From: Streptomyces collinus
GTDB lineage: Bacteria > Actinomycetota > Actinomycetes > Streptomycetales > Streptomycetaceae
Assembly (NCBI RefSeq): GCF_031348265.1
Contig: NZ_CP133771.1
Coordinates: 1,674,001-1,738,000, forward strand
Direction: 5' to 3'
DNA: 64,000 nucleotides
The translations under genes and the position numbers were made by a program. Of this stretch, positions 54,724-63,431 are shown in pieces (position 1 is the stretch's first letter; every line of letters begins with the position of its first letter). The notes under the pieces were generated by a model, which was not told where the DNA came from, ran no database searches, and saw only the letters and a list, made by a program, of their open reading frames with translations.

Positions 54724-54805
54724 CGTCTCCTGGGGGCGCGGGGCTGTGTCATGGTGCGGCTCCGCCGCGGGGCGCGAGCAACGGCCTACGGCCGGCACCC
54801 GCGCA
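54724..54805. repeat. Second Streptomyces dispersed intergenic repeat
   Basis: Begins CTCCTGGGGGCGCGGGGCTG and contains the hairpin GCGGC-tcc-GCCGC plus GGGGCGCGAGCAACGGCC. The GGGGCGCGGGG core is shared with 17033-17039 and with elements I recognise as common between Streptomyces genes. It sits directly after the helicase stop. Confidence 0.6.
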
Positions 54806-54813
54806 TCAAACGA

Positions 54814-57618
54814 TCACCCCACCGACGAGTAGGCGACAACACCCCGCAGCAACAGATCCACGGCCTTGCGGGCGTTCTTCACAACTGAGGACCCCTGCGG
54901 AGCCGCCGCCGCGATCTGCCCCAGCACATCGATGACCTGCTTGCACCACCGCACGAAGTCCCCCGCCGGCATCTCCGCCTCGCGCAGCACCTCGTCGAGC
55001 CCCTTCCCGGAGGCCCACTCGTACGCGGCCCAGGCGAAGCCGAGGTCGGGCTCCCGCTGCCCGACCCCCTCGGTCTGGGTGATCCGGAACTCCTCCTCCA
55101 GCGCGTCCAGCCGCCCCCAGATCCGCACCATCTCGCCGAGCGTGGCCTTGGCCTTGCCGGACGGCACCTTCGGGGCCATCGCGTCGTCCGCGACCCGCGA
55201 CTCGTACACCAACGCCGAGACGCAGGCGGCCAGTTCGGCCGGACCGAGGCCCTCCCAGACACCCTCGCGCAGACACTCGCTGGCGAGCAGGTCCAGCTCG
55301 CCGTAGAGCCGCGCGAGCCGCTTGCCGTGCTCGGTGACCTCGTCGGCGCGCAGATAGTCCAGCTCGGTCAGCAGCGCCACGATGCGGTCGAACGTCCGGG
55401 CGATCGTGTTCGTACGGCCCTCGATCCGCCGCTCCAGCTGCGAGGTGTCGCGCAGCAGCCGGTGGTACCGCTCGGCCCAACGGGCGTGGTCCTCACGGTC
55501 GTTGCAGCCGTGGCAGGGGTGCGCGCGCAGCGCGGTCCGCAGCCGGGCGATCTCGCGGTCGTCGGCGGCCTGGGAGCGCTGCTTGCGGTGCCGCTCGGCG
55601 GGGATGTGCCCGGCCTTGGTGCGCAGCGCCGACGCGAGGTCCCGACGGGACTGCGGGGAGCGGGGGTTGAAGGACTTGGGGATCCGCATCCGCTCCAGCG
55701 GCTCGACCGGCACCGGGAAGTCCATGGACGCCAGTCGCTTCACCTGCCGCTCGGCGGTCAGCACCAGCGGGCGCGGTCCGTCGTGGTGCTCGAAGCCGCG
55801 GTGGCCGTTCGACCGGCCCGCCGGCAGCCCCGGGTCCAGGACCAGCGCCAGGCCCGCGTACTTGCCGGTGGGCACGTGGATGACGTCACCGGGCTTCAGC
55901 TTCTCCAGCGCGACGGCGGCCTCCGCGCGCCGCTGGGCCACGCCCCGCCGGGCGATCTCGTTCTCCCGGTCCTTCAGCTCGCGGCGCAGCCGCGCGTACT
56001 CCTCGAAGTCGCCGAGATGACAGGTCATGGAGGCCTTGTAGCCCTCAAGGCCCTCCTCGTTGCGCTGCACCTGACGGGAGATGCCGACGACCGACTTGTC
56101 CGCCTGGAACTGCGCGAACGACGTCTCCAGCAGCTCGCGCGAGCGGTGCCGCCCGAACTGCTCGACCAGGTTGACCGCCATGTTGTACGACGGCTTGAAG
56201 CTGGAGCGCAGCGGGTACGTGCGCGTGCCGGCCAGGCCGGCGAGGTGCTCGGGGCTCATGCCGCGCTGCCAGAGCACGACGGCGTGGCCCTCGACGTCGA
56301 TGCCGCGCCGCCCGGCCCGGCCGGTCAGCTGGGTGAACTCGCCCGGGGTGATGTCCGCGTGCTGCTCGCCGTTCCACTTGACGAGCTTCTCCAGCACCAC
56401 CGAGCGGGCGGGCATGTTGATGCCGAGGGCGAGGGTCTCGGTGGCGAACACGGCCTTGACCAGGCCGCGCACGAACAGCTCCTCGACGACCTCCTTGAAG
56501 GTCGGCAGCATGCCCGCGTGGTGGGCCGCGATGCCGCGCTCCAGGCCCTCCAGCCACTCGTAGTAGCCGAGGACGTGCAGGTCCTCCGTCGGGATGGACG
56601 CCGTGCGCTCCTCGACCAGGGCGCGGACGCGCCCGCGCGCCTCGTCGTCGTTGAGCCGGAGCCCCGCGTACAGGCACTGCTGGACGGCGGCCTCGCAGGC
56701 CGCACGGCTGAAGATGAAGGTGATGGCGGGCAGCAGCCCCTCGGCGTCGAGCCGCTCGATGACCTCCGGCCGGCTCGGCGTCCAGATCCGGGAGCGCTGG
56801 CGGCGCTCCCGCTCACGGTCGGCGTCGCGCATGGACCGGCCTCGCCGGCGGTCCTGGTACGACGGTCGGCTCGCCTCCATGCGCGCCATGCGCGTCAGGT
56901 CGGGGTTGACGGCCTTCCTGTGGCCCTCGCCCTCCTCGAAGAGGTCGTACATCCGCCGCCCGGCCAGCACGTGCTGGAACAGCGGCACGGGCCGGTGCTC
57001 GGAGACGATCACCTCGGTGTCGCCGCGGACGGTGTCGAGCCAGTCGCCGAACTCCTCGGCGTTCGACACGGTCGCCGAGAGCGAGACGAGCGTGACCGAC
57101 TCGGGGAGGTGGATGATCACCTCTTCCCAGACGGCACCGCGGAACCGGTCGGAGAGGTAGTGCACCTCGTCCATGACCACGTAGCCGAGGCCCAACAGGG
57201 TCTGGGAGCCGGCGTACAGCATGTTCCGCAGCACCTCGGTGGTCATCACGACCACCGGCGCCTCGGAGTTGACGCTGTTGTCGCCGGTCAGCAGACCCAC
57301 CTTGTCCGTGCCGTAGCGTCGGCACAGGTCGGCGTACTTCTGGTTCGACAGCGCCTTGATGGGTGTCGTGTAGAAGCACTTCTTGCCCTGCCGGAGGGCG
57401 AGGTGGACGGCGAACTCGCCGACGATCGTCTTGCCGGAGCCCGTAGGCGCGGCGACGAGCACGCCCTTCCCTTCTTCGAGCGCCTGGCAGGCCTCGATCT
57501 GGAAGGGGTCGAGACCGAAGTCGTACATCTCGCGGAAGCCCGCGAGCGCGGTGGCCTGCTCGGCTGCCCGCAGGCGGGCTGCCGCGTACCGCTCGGCCGG
57601 TGAGAGGTCCTCTGTCAT
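54814..57618 (-). CDS. Ski2/Mtr4-like DEVH RNA helicase (HelY type)
   Basis: A 934-aa helicase. Domain 1 has Q-motif region GLDPFQIEACQALE, Walker A APTGSGKT, motif Ib and DEVH box (VMDEVHYLSDRFRG) and motif III LSATVSNAEEF. Domain 2 has AITFIFSRAACE, AAHHAGMLPTFKEVVEELFVRGLVKAVFATETLALGINMPARSVV and the arginine-finger QLTGRAGRRGID. The C-terminal half carries the DSHCT domain. Such proteins unwind RNA for degradation or processing; the actinobacterial member is often near the tat genes, as here. The ATG of MTEDLSPAERYAA was chosen over an extension of 15 codons. Confidence 0.93.
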   Translation of the reverse strand: MTEDLSPAERYAAARLRAAEQATALAGFREMYDFGLDPFQIEACQALEEGKGVLVAAPTGSGKTIVGEFAVHLALRQGKKCFYTTPIKALSNQKYADLCRRYGTDKVGLLTGDNSVNSEAPVVVMTTEVLRNMLYAGSQTLLGLGYVVMDEVHYLSDRFRGAVWEEVIIHLPESVTLVSLSATVSNAEEFGDWLDTVRGDTEVIVSEHRPVPLFQHVLAGRRMYDLFEEGEGHRKAVNPDLTRMARMEASRPSYQDRRRGRSMRDADRERERRQRSRIWTPSRPEVIERLDAEGLLPAITFIFSRAACEAAVQQCLYAGLRLNDDEARGRVRALVEERTASIPTEDLHVLGYYEWLEGLERGIAAHHAGMLPTFKEVVEELFVRGLVKAVFATETLALGINMPARSVVLEKLVKWNGEQHADITPGEFTQLTGRAGRRGIDVEGHAVVLWQRGMSPEHLAGLAGTRTYPLRSSFKPSYNMAVNLVEQFGRHRSRELLETSFAQFQADKSVVGISRQVQRNEEGLEGYKASMTCHLGDFEEYARLRRELKDRENEIARRGVAQRRAEAAVALEKLKPGDVIHVPTGKYAGLALVLDPGLPAGRSNGHRGFEHHDGPRPLVLTAERQVKRLASMDFPVPVEPLERMRIPKSFNPRSPQSRRDLASALRTKAGHIPAERHRKQRSQAADDREIARLRTALRAHPCHGCNDREDHARWAERYHRLLRDTSQLERRIEGRTNTIARTFDRIVALLTELDYLRADEVTEHGKRLARLYGELDLLASECLREGVWEGLGPAELAACVSALVYESRVADDAMAPKVPSGKAKATLGEMVRIWGRLDALEEEFRITQTEGVGQREPDLGFAWAAYEWASGKGLDEVLREAEMPAGDFVRWCKQVIDVLGQIAAAAPQGSSVVKNARKAVDLLLRGVVAYSSVG

Positions 57619-57703
57619 CGTGCTTTCGAGCGTACCGGGCCGCACTGACAACAGGACGATCATTATCCGGATCCGTTCCTGTGAAACCCAGGATCCGCGC
57701 AGC

Positions 57704-58594
57704 TCAGGGGCCGACGACCCGCACGCCCCCGCGTACGCAGCGCACGCTCAGCGGCAGCGGGCCGAGCGGCTCGCCGTCGGCGTAGCCGGTGACGTCCTCG
57801 GCGGCGATCTCGACCCGGGCCGCCCGCAGCACGGTCACCTTCGGATGGCCGACGTGCGTGCCCCGGTACACCCTCGGGAACACCCGCAGCAGCGTCGCCC
57901 GGCTGCAGTCCCCGACGACGGTGATGTCGAACAGCCCGTCGGTCAGGTCGGCGCCGGGGCAGATCCGCATGCCGCCGCCGTAGGAGGAGCCGTTGCCGAC
58001 GGCCACGAGGGTCGCCTCGACCTCCCGGACCTCTCCGTCGTCGAGGCGTATCCGGTACGGGACGGGCCGGAACCCGGCGAGTTCGGCGATCATCGCCAGG
58101 TCGTACTTGAGGCGGCCGGTGGGCCATCGCATGCGGTTGCCACGGTCGTTGACGCGGGAGTCGAAGCCGGAGGCCAGGACCGTGCCGAACCAGCGGTCGC
58201 CCACCTGCCCGAGGTCGATGTCGCGGATCCGGCCGCACTTGAGAGCGTCGGCGATCATGCGGCCCGCGGCGGCGGGCTCCCGCACGGGCAGGCCCAGGGC
58301 GCGGGCGAAGTCGTTGCCGGTGCCGACGGCGACCAGGCCGAGGGGGGTGCGGGTGCCCGCGACGGCCCGCAGCGCGAGGGACGCCATGCCGTCACCGCCG
58401 ACGGCGATCAGCGCGCCCGTGCCGCCCTCGACCGCCGCCCGCGCGCGTACGAGGGCGTCCGCGGCATCCTCCCCGAGGACCGTCCGGACCGAGAAGCCGG
58501 CCGCCCGCAACGCGGAAGCGGCCGGCTGCGCCGCGTGGGCGCCCCGGCCGCGGCCCGCGGTGGGGTTGACGAAGAGGGTGATCTCGCTGGTCAC
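57704..58594 (-). CDS. Diacylglycerol/lipid kinase family protein
   Basis: A 296-aa DAGK-catalytic-domain protein: FVNPTAGRG at the start, the GGDGM nucleotide loop (LIAVGGDGMASLALRAVAG; GGDGT in most members), PLGLVAVGTGNDFARALGL, and the C-terminal sandwich ending in VTGYADGEPLG, where the DGE is conserved. Substrate is a lipid alcohol such as diacylglycerol, or sphingosine-like. Start GTG 58594. Confidence 0.92.
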   Translation of the reverse strand: MTSEITLFVNPTAGRGRGAHAAQPAASALRAAGFSVRTVLGEDAADALVRARAAVEGGTGALIAVGGDGMASLALRAVAGTRTPLGLVAVGTGNDFARALGLPVREPAAAGRMIADALKCGRIRDIDLGQVGDRWFGTVLASGFDSRVNDRGNRMRWPTGRLKYDLAMIAELAGFRPVPYRIRLDDGEVREVEATLVAVGNGSSYGGGMRICPGADLTDGLFDITVVGDCSRATLLRVFPRVYRGTHVGHPKVTVLRAARVEIAAEDVTGYADGEPLGPLPLSVRCVRGGVRVVGP

Positions 58595-58625
58595 GCGACC
58601 GACCCTACGATCTTCCTGCCGGTCT

Positions 58626-59588
58626 TCAGGTCACGTCGTCATAACCGTTGACCCGGTCCGAGCGCTCCGAGCCCGCCTGCTCGGGCAGCGCGGCCCGGCC
58701 GGTCGTCACGGGCTCGATCTCGCCGATGTCGTCGGGGGAGAGATCCAGCTCGGAGGCCTCGTCGTCGGCGGGACCCAGGGCCTCGCGACGGCTGCGCCGA
58801 CGGTCGTTGAGCAGGGAGAAGGCGACAGCGGCGAAGTACAGGATCCAGATCGGTGCCGCGAGCGCCAGCATGGTCAGCGGGTCGGTGCTGGGCGTGGCGA
58901 TGGCCGCGAACACCGTGATGCCCATGATCATGCCGCGCCACCAGCCGAGCATGCGCTGGCCGGTGAGCACCCCGGTGAGGTTGAGCATGACCAGCAGCAG
59001 CGGCAGCTCGAAGGAGAGGCCGAAGACGAGCACCATCCGCATGACCAGGTCGAGCAGGTCGTCCAGCGGAAGGAGGTTGGACGTGCCGCCCGGGGTGAAC
59101 TCCAGGAGCACCTTCGCCGTGGTGGGGAGCACCGTGTAGGCGAAGTAGGCGCCGACGAGGAACAGCGGGGCGCCCGTGGCGACGAAGGCGTAGGCGTACT
59201 TCCGCTCGTGCCGGTGCAGTCCCGGCGCGACGAAGGCCCAGAGCTGATAGAGCCAGGCCGGCGAGGCCAGCACGACACCGGCCATCAGCGACACCTTCAG
59301 CGCCAGCGTGAAGGGGGTGAGCAGGCCGTTGATGGTGATCTGCGCACAGGGCTTCGTGCCGGCCTGCGACTTGGCCAGCTCGGCGAAGGTCTTGTCACAG
59401 CCGACCGAGTCGAGGATCGGCTTGGTGATCAAGTTGATGATGTCGTTGTAGAAGAAGGCGGCGACGACCGTGACGGCGACGATCGCCAGCATCGCCTTGG
59501 CGAGCCGGTTGCGGAGCTCGCGAAGGTGCTCCGCGAGGGGCATCCGCCCCTCGGGATCCTTCTCCTGCTTGCGGGCAGACTTCAGCAA
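58626..59588 (-). CDS. tatC: Sec-independent translocase subunit TatC
   Basis: The 320-aa six-helix core of the Tat translocon, which reads the twin-arginine signal. MPLAEHLRELRNRL (the cytosolic N-terminal motif), NGLLTPFTLALKVSLMAGVVLASPAWLYQLWAFVAPGLHRHERK (with the essential acidic/basic residues) and FGLSFELPLLLVMLNL are present. A charged C-terminal tail of about 65 residues is longer than in E. coli. The start appears to be TTG (59588-59586); the next in-frame ATG at M16 would still leave the motif intact. It serves Tat cargo such as the GHL10 protein in this window. Confidence 0.95.
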   Translation of the reverse strand: MLKSARKQEKDPEGRMPLAEHLRELRNRLAKAMLAIVAVTVVAAFFYNDIINLITKPILDSVGCDKTFAELAKSQAGTKPCAQITINGLLTPFTLALKVSLMAGVVLASPAWLYQLWAFVAPGLHRHERKYAYAFVATGAPLFLVGAYFAYTVLPTTAKVLLEFTPGGTSNLLPLDDLLDLVMRMVLVFGLSFELPLLLVMLNLTGVLTGQRMLGWWRGMIMGITVFAAIATPSTDPLTMLALAAPIWILYFAAVAFSLLNDRRRSRREALGPADDEASELDLSPDDIGEIEPVTTGRAALPEQAGSERSDRVNGYDDVT

Positions 59589-59635
59589 CCCACGTTCCCA
59601 TCTCGTGCGGCGGGCCGGAGGTCACCGGCCCTGCG

Positions 59636-59917
59636 TCAGCGCTTGGTCGTGTCCGTGGGCTCGTTGACCGGACGCGAGCTGGTCACGTCACCGGGCGCTG
59701 CCTGGATGGTGCGCTGCGAGGGCTCGTCGTTGTTGGGCGGGCCGGCCGGGGTCGTGGAGGACTTGTTCTCGTCCTTCATCGCCTTGGCCTCGCTCTTGAG
59801 GATGCGGGCGGACTTGCCGAGCGACCGAGCCATGTCCGGAAGCTTCTTCGCGCCGAACAGCAGGATGATGACGACGAGGATGAGAATGATCTCGGGGGCT
59901 CCGAGCCTTCCGAACAT
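59636..59917 (-). CDS. tatA: Sec-independent translocase subunit TatA
   Basis: A 93-aa TatA: short N-terminus, one membrane helix (APEIILILVVIILLFGAKKLP), the FGAKKLPDMARSLGKSARILKSE hinge and amphipathic helix, then a hydrophilic disordered tail. Expected to oligomerise into the pore with TatC. A 47-base gap separates it from tatC on the same strand; tatB is not adjacent. Confidence 0.96.
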   Translation of the reverse strand: MFGRLGAPEIILILVVIILLFGAKKLPDMARSLGKSARILKSEAKAMKDENKSSTTPAGPPNNDEPSQRTIQAAPGDVTSSRPVNEPTDTTKR

Positions 59918-60175
59918 AAGTCTTTACCTTCTCACCGAGGCGGCTGTGGTGGGGTGCTGTCCGACCGGTCGGACACATGTCCGAACGATCGTGCTGGCAG
60001 CGATCGTAACGCTCGGGGGTGAACGTGAGGCAATCCCTCTGCATCCCCCGTGCGTACTCCCGTCCGCGACCAGTGCCTCGTTAACCGGGCCGCGACCAGC
60101 AGAGTACCTGTCCGAACCGCCGAGGTGACAGGGCGAAGTGTCCCAAAAGCAACTCATGGCCGCCGCCCGCGGCAC

Positions 60176-60370
60176 TCACAGAGCGTCCACCGACCGGGCC
60201 GCACTCCCCGCCGCCCGCTCCAGATCCTCGGCGGCCCGGTTGATACGGCGCGCCGAGTCCGTGACCTGCCTGCCCAGGCGCTGTGCCTCCACGAACACCC
60301 GCACGGCGAGCACCCCGAGCACGACGAGACCCACGAATCCCACGGCAACCGCGAACATCGGCCAGAACAT
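60176..60370 (-). CDS. Small single-helix membrane protein upstream of tatA
   Basis: A 64-aa protein: MFWPMFAVAVGFVGLVVLGVLAVRVFVEAQRLGRQVTDSARR and so on, that is one N-terminal membrane helix followed by an amphipathic coil with Ala/Arg/Glu heptads. No named family known to me. It lies 258 bases upstream of tatA. Resembles DUF948-type helix-coil proteins in layout. Start ATG 60370; longer upstream frame is antisense-like. Confidence 0.7.
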   Translation of the reverse strand: MFWPMFAVAVGFVGLVVLGVLAVRVFVEAQRLGRQVTDSARRINRAAEDLERAAGSAARSVDAL

Positions 60371-60414
60371 GACGCCGAGCCTAGACGGTCCCGGGCGGGC
60401 GGACGTCCAGTGCC

Positions 60415-60675
60415 CTAGACAGTGGAGTGCAGCCTGAGGGTCCGCACACCGCCGCCGGTGAGCAGCTCCACGATCCGCTCCCCCGCGGGCTTGCGGACGG
60501 ACGCGCCGCACTCCGGGCAGGTGAAGGAGTAGAAGGTGGTGCGGCTCGTGGCGCCGATGGCCAGGCGCAGGGCGCCCGCGGCCAGCTCGAAGCACCCTCG
60601 GCAGTCGGGGCAGCCCGCCCGGAAGACGACCGGGGTCACGCTTCTCATCCCGGCGAACGCGGACTCCACCGTCAT
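60415..60675 (-). CDS. Small zinc-ribbon protein
   Basis: An 86-aa protein with two CxxC knuckles (GCPDCRGC near residue 20 and TCPECGASV near 54) spaced like a zinc ribbon. The middle (LAAGALRLAIGATSRTTFYSF) links the knuckles; the rest is basic. Probably a DNA- or protein-binding zinc ribbon. Start choice is uncertain: ATG 60675 or ATG 60648 (MRSVTPVVF). Lies between pafC and the small membrane protein gene on the same strand. Confidence 0.65.
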   Translation of the reverse strand: MTVESAFAGMRSVTPVVFRAGCPDCRGCFELAAGALRLAIGATSRTTFYSFTCPECGASVRKPAGERIVELLTGGGVRTLRLHSTV

Positions 60676-60808
60676 GCCCCGCACACCGGACGTCGCCGAC
60701 TCGCTCAAGCCCTCGCTCCTCTTTCTGGGGTGGTACGCCTCCGGGGCGCCACGGCCGGTGGCACGGTCCGGCCGTACCGGCCGTGGACCGCTGACGGGCG
60801 CCGGTGGC

Positions 60809-61882
60809 TCACCCGGGCCCGTCGCCGGGCCCGTCCGGATGCGCGTGCACCGCCTGCGGTCCGCCGGCGCCGGCCTCCGCGACGCGAGCCGTCCGCTCCT
60901 CGATCCCGTCGTACGCCGCCAGTGCCTCACGGGCCGCCTGCCGGGCGCTGTCGGCGAGCTCCGGCGGCGAGACGATCCGGCCGTCCCGCCCGAGCCGCAG
61001 GGCCAGACGCCGGAGCGACGCCGGGTCGGGGGTCCGCAGGGTGATACGCAGCCCGCCGTCCGACAGCTCATCCGCACTGTCGTGCGGGTAGTACTCCGCG
61101 ACCCAGCGGCCGCCGGGCCCGACCTCGACCACGACCTCCGGGTCCTCGGCCGCGGGCTGCACCAGGGCCTCGGAGAGGTCCCGCAGCTCGATCTCCGGCG
61201 GAGCCGACGGCTCGTCAAGGATCTTGATCTCGGCGACCCGGTCGAGCCGGAAGGTGCGGCGCGCCTCGGAGCGGCGGCACCAGGCCTCGACATAGGTGTG
61301 CCCGACGCTGACCAGGCGGATGGGGTCGATCTCCCGCTCGGTGACCTCGTCGCGCGCCGGCGAGTAGTAGCGGATCCACAGCCGGCGGCGCTCGGCGATC
61401 GCCCGGTCGACGTCCGCGAAGACACCGCCCTCGGACTCGAAGGTCACCGACAGGCGCGAGCTGGCACCCGCCGCCTCACCGGCCGCGGTCTCCACCTTGG
61501 CCGTCGCCCGCAGCAGCGCCTGCCGGTCGCTCTCACGCAGTCCGGGCAGCGTGGACACCGCCCGGGCGGCGACGAGCAGGGCCGTGGCCTCGTCGGCGGC
61601 GAGCCGGAGCGGCTCCGCGGCCTCCGCCGCGAGGGCTGCCGGGTTGTGCCACCAGATGCGCTCGCCGTCGGTGTCGATGTCGAGCAGGTCGCCGCCGCGG
61701 AAGCTGGTGCCGCACATGGGCAGCACGTCGAGGTCGGAGACCAGCTCGTCCTCGCTGATACCGAAGGCGCGCGCGACGTCCTCGACCCGGGCTCCGGGGC
61801 GCTCCTTCAGATACGTCACCAGCGAGAGCATCCGCCGGGTCTGGTCGATGGCGTTCACGGGCCTGACCGGTTTGCCTGCCAC
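60809..61882 (-). CDS. pafC: WYL-domain regulator PafC
   Basis: A 357-aa regulator with an N-terminal winged helix (IDQTRRMLSLVTYLKERPGARVEDVARAFGISEDELVSDLDVLPMCG), a WYL domain (about 140-230; RRLWIRYYSPARDEVTEREIDPIRLV) and the WCX extension (about 235-330). With PafB it forms the actinobacterial activator of the RecA/LexA-independent DNA-damage response, sensing single-stranded DNA through the WYL domain. GTG start 61882, 15 bases past the pafB stop. The last 25 residues (AGAGGPQAVHAHPDG...) are Gly/Pro-rich tail. Confidence 0.92.
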   Translation of the reverse strand: MAGKPVRPVNAIDQTRRMLSLVTYLKERPGARVEDVARAFGISEDELVSDLDVLPMCGTSFRGGDLLDIDTDGERIWWHNPAALAAEAAEPLRLAADEATALLVAARAVSTLPGLRESDRQALLRATAKVETAAGEAAGASSRLSVTFESEGGVFADVDRAIAERRRLWIRYYSPARDEVTEREIDPIRLVSVGHTYVEAWCRRSEARRTFRLDRVAEIKILDEPSAPPEIELRDLSEALVQPAAEDPEVVVEVGPGGRWVAEYYPHDSADELSDGGLRITLRTPDPASLRRLALRLGRDGRIVSPPELADSARQAAREALAAYDGIEERTARVAEAGAGGPQAVHAHPDGPGDGPG

Positions 61883-61897
61883 TGTTTCCGCTCCCCC

Positions 61898-62875
61898 TCA
61901 GCCCTTGGCCACGGCCCGCAGCCGGTCCACCACGTCGGCCCGCAGCTCGGCGGGCTCCAGGACGACCACATCCGGCCCGAACTCCACCAGCCAGGCGTCC
62001 AGCCCGTGGCCGTACGGAATCTCCAACTCGTCCCAGCCGTCGCCGAGTTCCCGGACGGAGGTGGCCTTCGCCCGAAGGGGGTAGCCCGCGCCCGCACGCA
62101 GCCGGATCCGCGCCGAGCGGTCGGCGACCTCACCGGCCCAGCTCGCCACAGTCTCCCGGACGGTGACGACGTCCGGCACGTCAGCGGTGTACCGGCCGCC
62201 GCGCGAGCGGACCTTGCCGGTGATCCGCGACAGCCGGAAGACCCGCTCGGCGCCCCGGTCGCGGTCCCAGCCCGCCAGGTACCAGTGCCCCCGCCAGCAC
62301 TCCAGCGCCCAGGGCTCCACATGCCGCTGCTCCGGGTGGGCCGCCGTGGCCTTGCGGTAGTCGAAGGCGACGGGCCGGCGGTCCCGGCAGGCCAGCATCA
62401 GCGGCTCGAAGGCGGCCTCGTGCACGGGGATGCGCGGCTCCAGCGCGCCGTGCGACCCGTACGGGTCGACGTCCTCGGGGAGTCCGGCCGCGCGCAGCTT
62501 CTGCAGGGCGCCGCTGGCCGCTCCGGCGAGCCGGGCCTGCTGCCACACCTTGGCGGCGAGCCCGAGGGCGGCGGCCTCCTCGGCGTCCAGGGTGATGGGC
62601 GGGAGGCGGTTGCTGTCGCGGCGGGCCATGTAGCCGATCTCGCCGTCGAGGCTCTCGACGGTCTCGATGACCAGCCCGAGTTCACGCAGGTCGTCCTTGT
62701 CGCGCTCGAACATGCGATTGAAGGAATCATCGGAGCCGGACGCGCCGTTGCCCGGCCCGAAGGCCTCGACGTAGGCCTCGATGGAGTCGCGCAGCTCACG
62801 CTTGCTGAGCGGCCGCCGTGTCCCGAGCAGACACAGCGCCAGATTCATGAGCCGCTCCGCCTTGGCAATGGCCAT
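61898..62875 (-). CDS. pafB: WYL-domain regulator PafB
   Basis: A 325-aa regulator with a winged helix at the N-terminus (AKAERLMNLALCLLGTRRPLSKRELRDSIEAY, then FNRMFERDKDDLRELG), the WYL domain (CRDRRPVAFDYRKATAAHPEQRHVEPWALECWRGHWYLAGWD), and the WCX region to the end. Member of the paf locus that sits near the Pup-proteasome genes in actinobacteria, but the prcBA/pafA genes are not in this window. ATG 62875; 27 in-frame codons upstream are not conserved. Confidence 0.92.
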   Translation of the reverse strand: MAIAKAERLMNLALCLLGTRRPLSKRELRDSIEAYVEAFGPGNGASGSDDSFNRMFERDKDDLRELGLVIETVESLDGEIGYMARRDSNRLPPITLDAEEAAALGLAAKVWQQARLAGAASGALQKLRAAGLPEDVDPYGSHGALEPRIPVHEAAFEPLMLACRDRRPVAFDYRKATAAHPEQRHVEPWALECWRGHWYLAGWDRDRGAERVFRLSRITGKVRSRGGRYTADVPDVVTVRETVASWAGEVADRSARIRLRAGAGYPLRAKATSVRELGDGWDELEIPYGHGLDAWLVEFGPDVVVLEPAELRADVVDRLRAVAKG

Positions 62876-62949
62876 CGACGCGCTTCGCCTCCCTATGGTG
62901 CTTACGAGCGATGACCGTACCGCCACACGGTGGCACGGCAAAAGCCGAG

Positions 62950-62977
62950 GGCCCATGCCCGAACAGGCATGGGCCCC
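62950..62977 (-). terminator. Terminator after the FKBP gene
   Basis: GGGCCCATGCC (62950-62960) pairs with GGCATGGGCCC (62967-62977), an 11-bp perfect stem with a 6-base loop. On the minus strand it is followed by TCGGCTTTTGCC. It separates the FKBP gene from pafB. Confidence 0.85.
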
Positions 62978-63003
62978 ACATGATCGAGTCTGTCGGAGCT
63001 TGC

Positions 63004-63375
63004 TCAGACCCCGAGCAGGTCGACCACGAAGATCAGCGTCTCGCCGGCCTTGATCAGAGGCGACGGGCTCTGGTTGCCGTACGCGAGGTGGGCGGGGATG
63101 GTCAGCTGGCGGCGGCCGCCGACCTTCATGCCCTGCACGCCCTGGTCCCAGCCCTTGATGACCCGGCCGCCGCCCAGCGGGAAGCGGAACGGGGTGCCGC
63201 GGTTCCAGCTGGCGTCGAACTCCTCGCCCGTGCTGAAGGAGACACCCACGTAGTGCACGGTGACGGTCTGGCCGGCCTGCGCGACCGGGCCGTCGCCCTC
63301 CCAGATGTCCTTGATCTCGAGGTCCGCCGGGGGCTCGCCGCCCGGGAAGTCGATCTCGGGCTTGTCGATGCTCAC
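63004..63375 (-). CDS. FKBP-type peptidyl-prolyl isomerase
   Basis: A 123-aa single-domain FKBP: VTVHYVGVSFSTGEEFDASWNRG (strand 2 and bulge), FPLGGGRVIKGWDQGVQGMKVGGRRQLTIPAHLAYG, and LIFVVDLLGV. Most active-site aromatics are present. No signal peptide, so cytoplasmic. The GTG start lies 57 bases after the upstream FKBP stop; the pair is likely one unit. Confidence 0.95.
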   Translation of the reverse strand: MSIDKPEIDFPGGEPPADLEIKDIWEGDGPVAQAGQTVTVHYVGVSFSTGEEFDASWNRGTPFRFPLGGGRVIKGWDQGVQGMKVGGRRQLTIPAHLAYGNQSPSPLIKAGETLIFVVDLLGV

Positions 63376-63431
63376 TTCATCTCTCCTTGTTACGTGACCT
63401 GCGTCGGGGACAGTCTCACAGACCGGCCGGG

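Noticed and set aside
55327..57603. Plus-strand open frame of 758 codons opposite the helicase
   Set aside because: The helicase motifs are on the minus strand; this frame shows only antisense composition.
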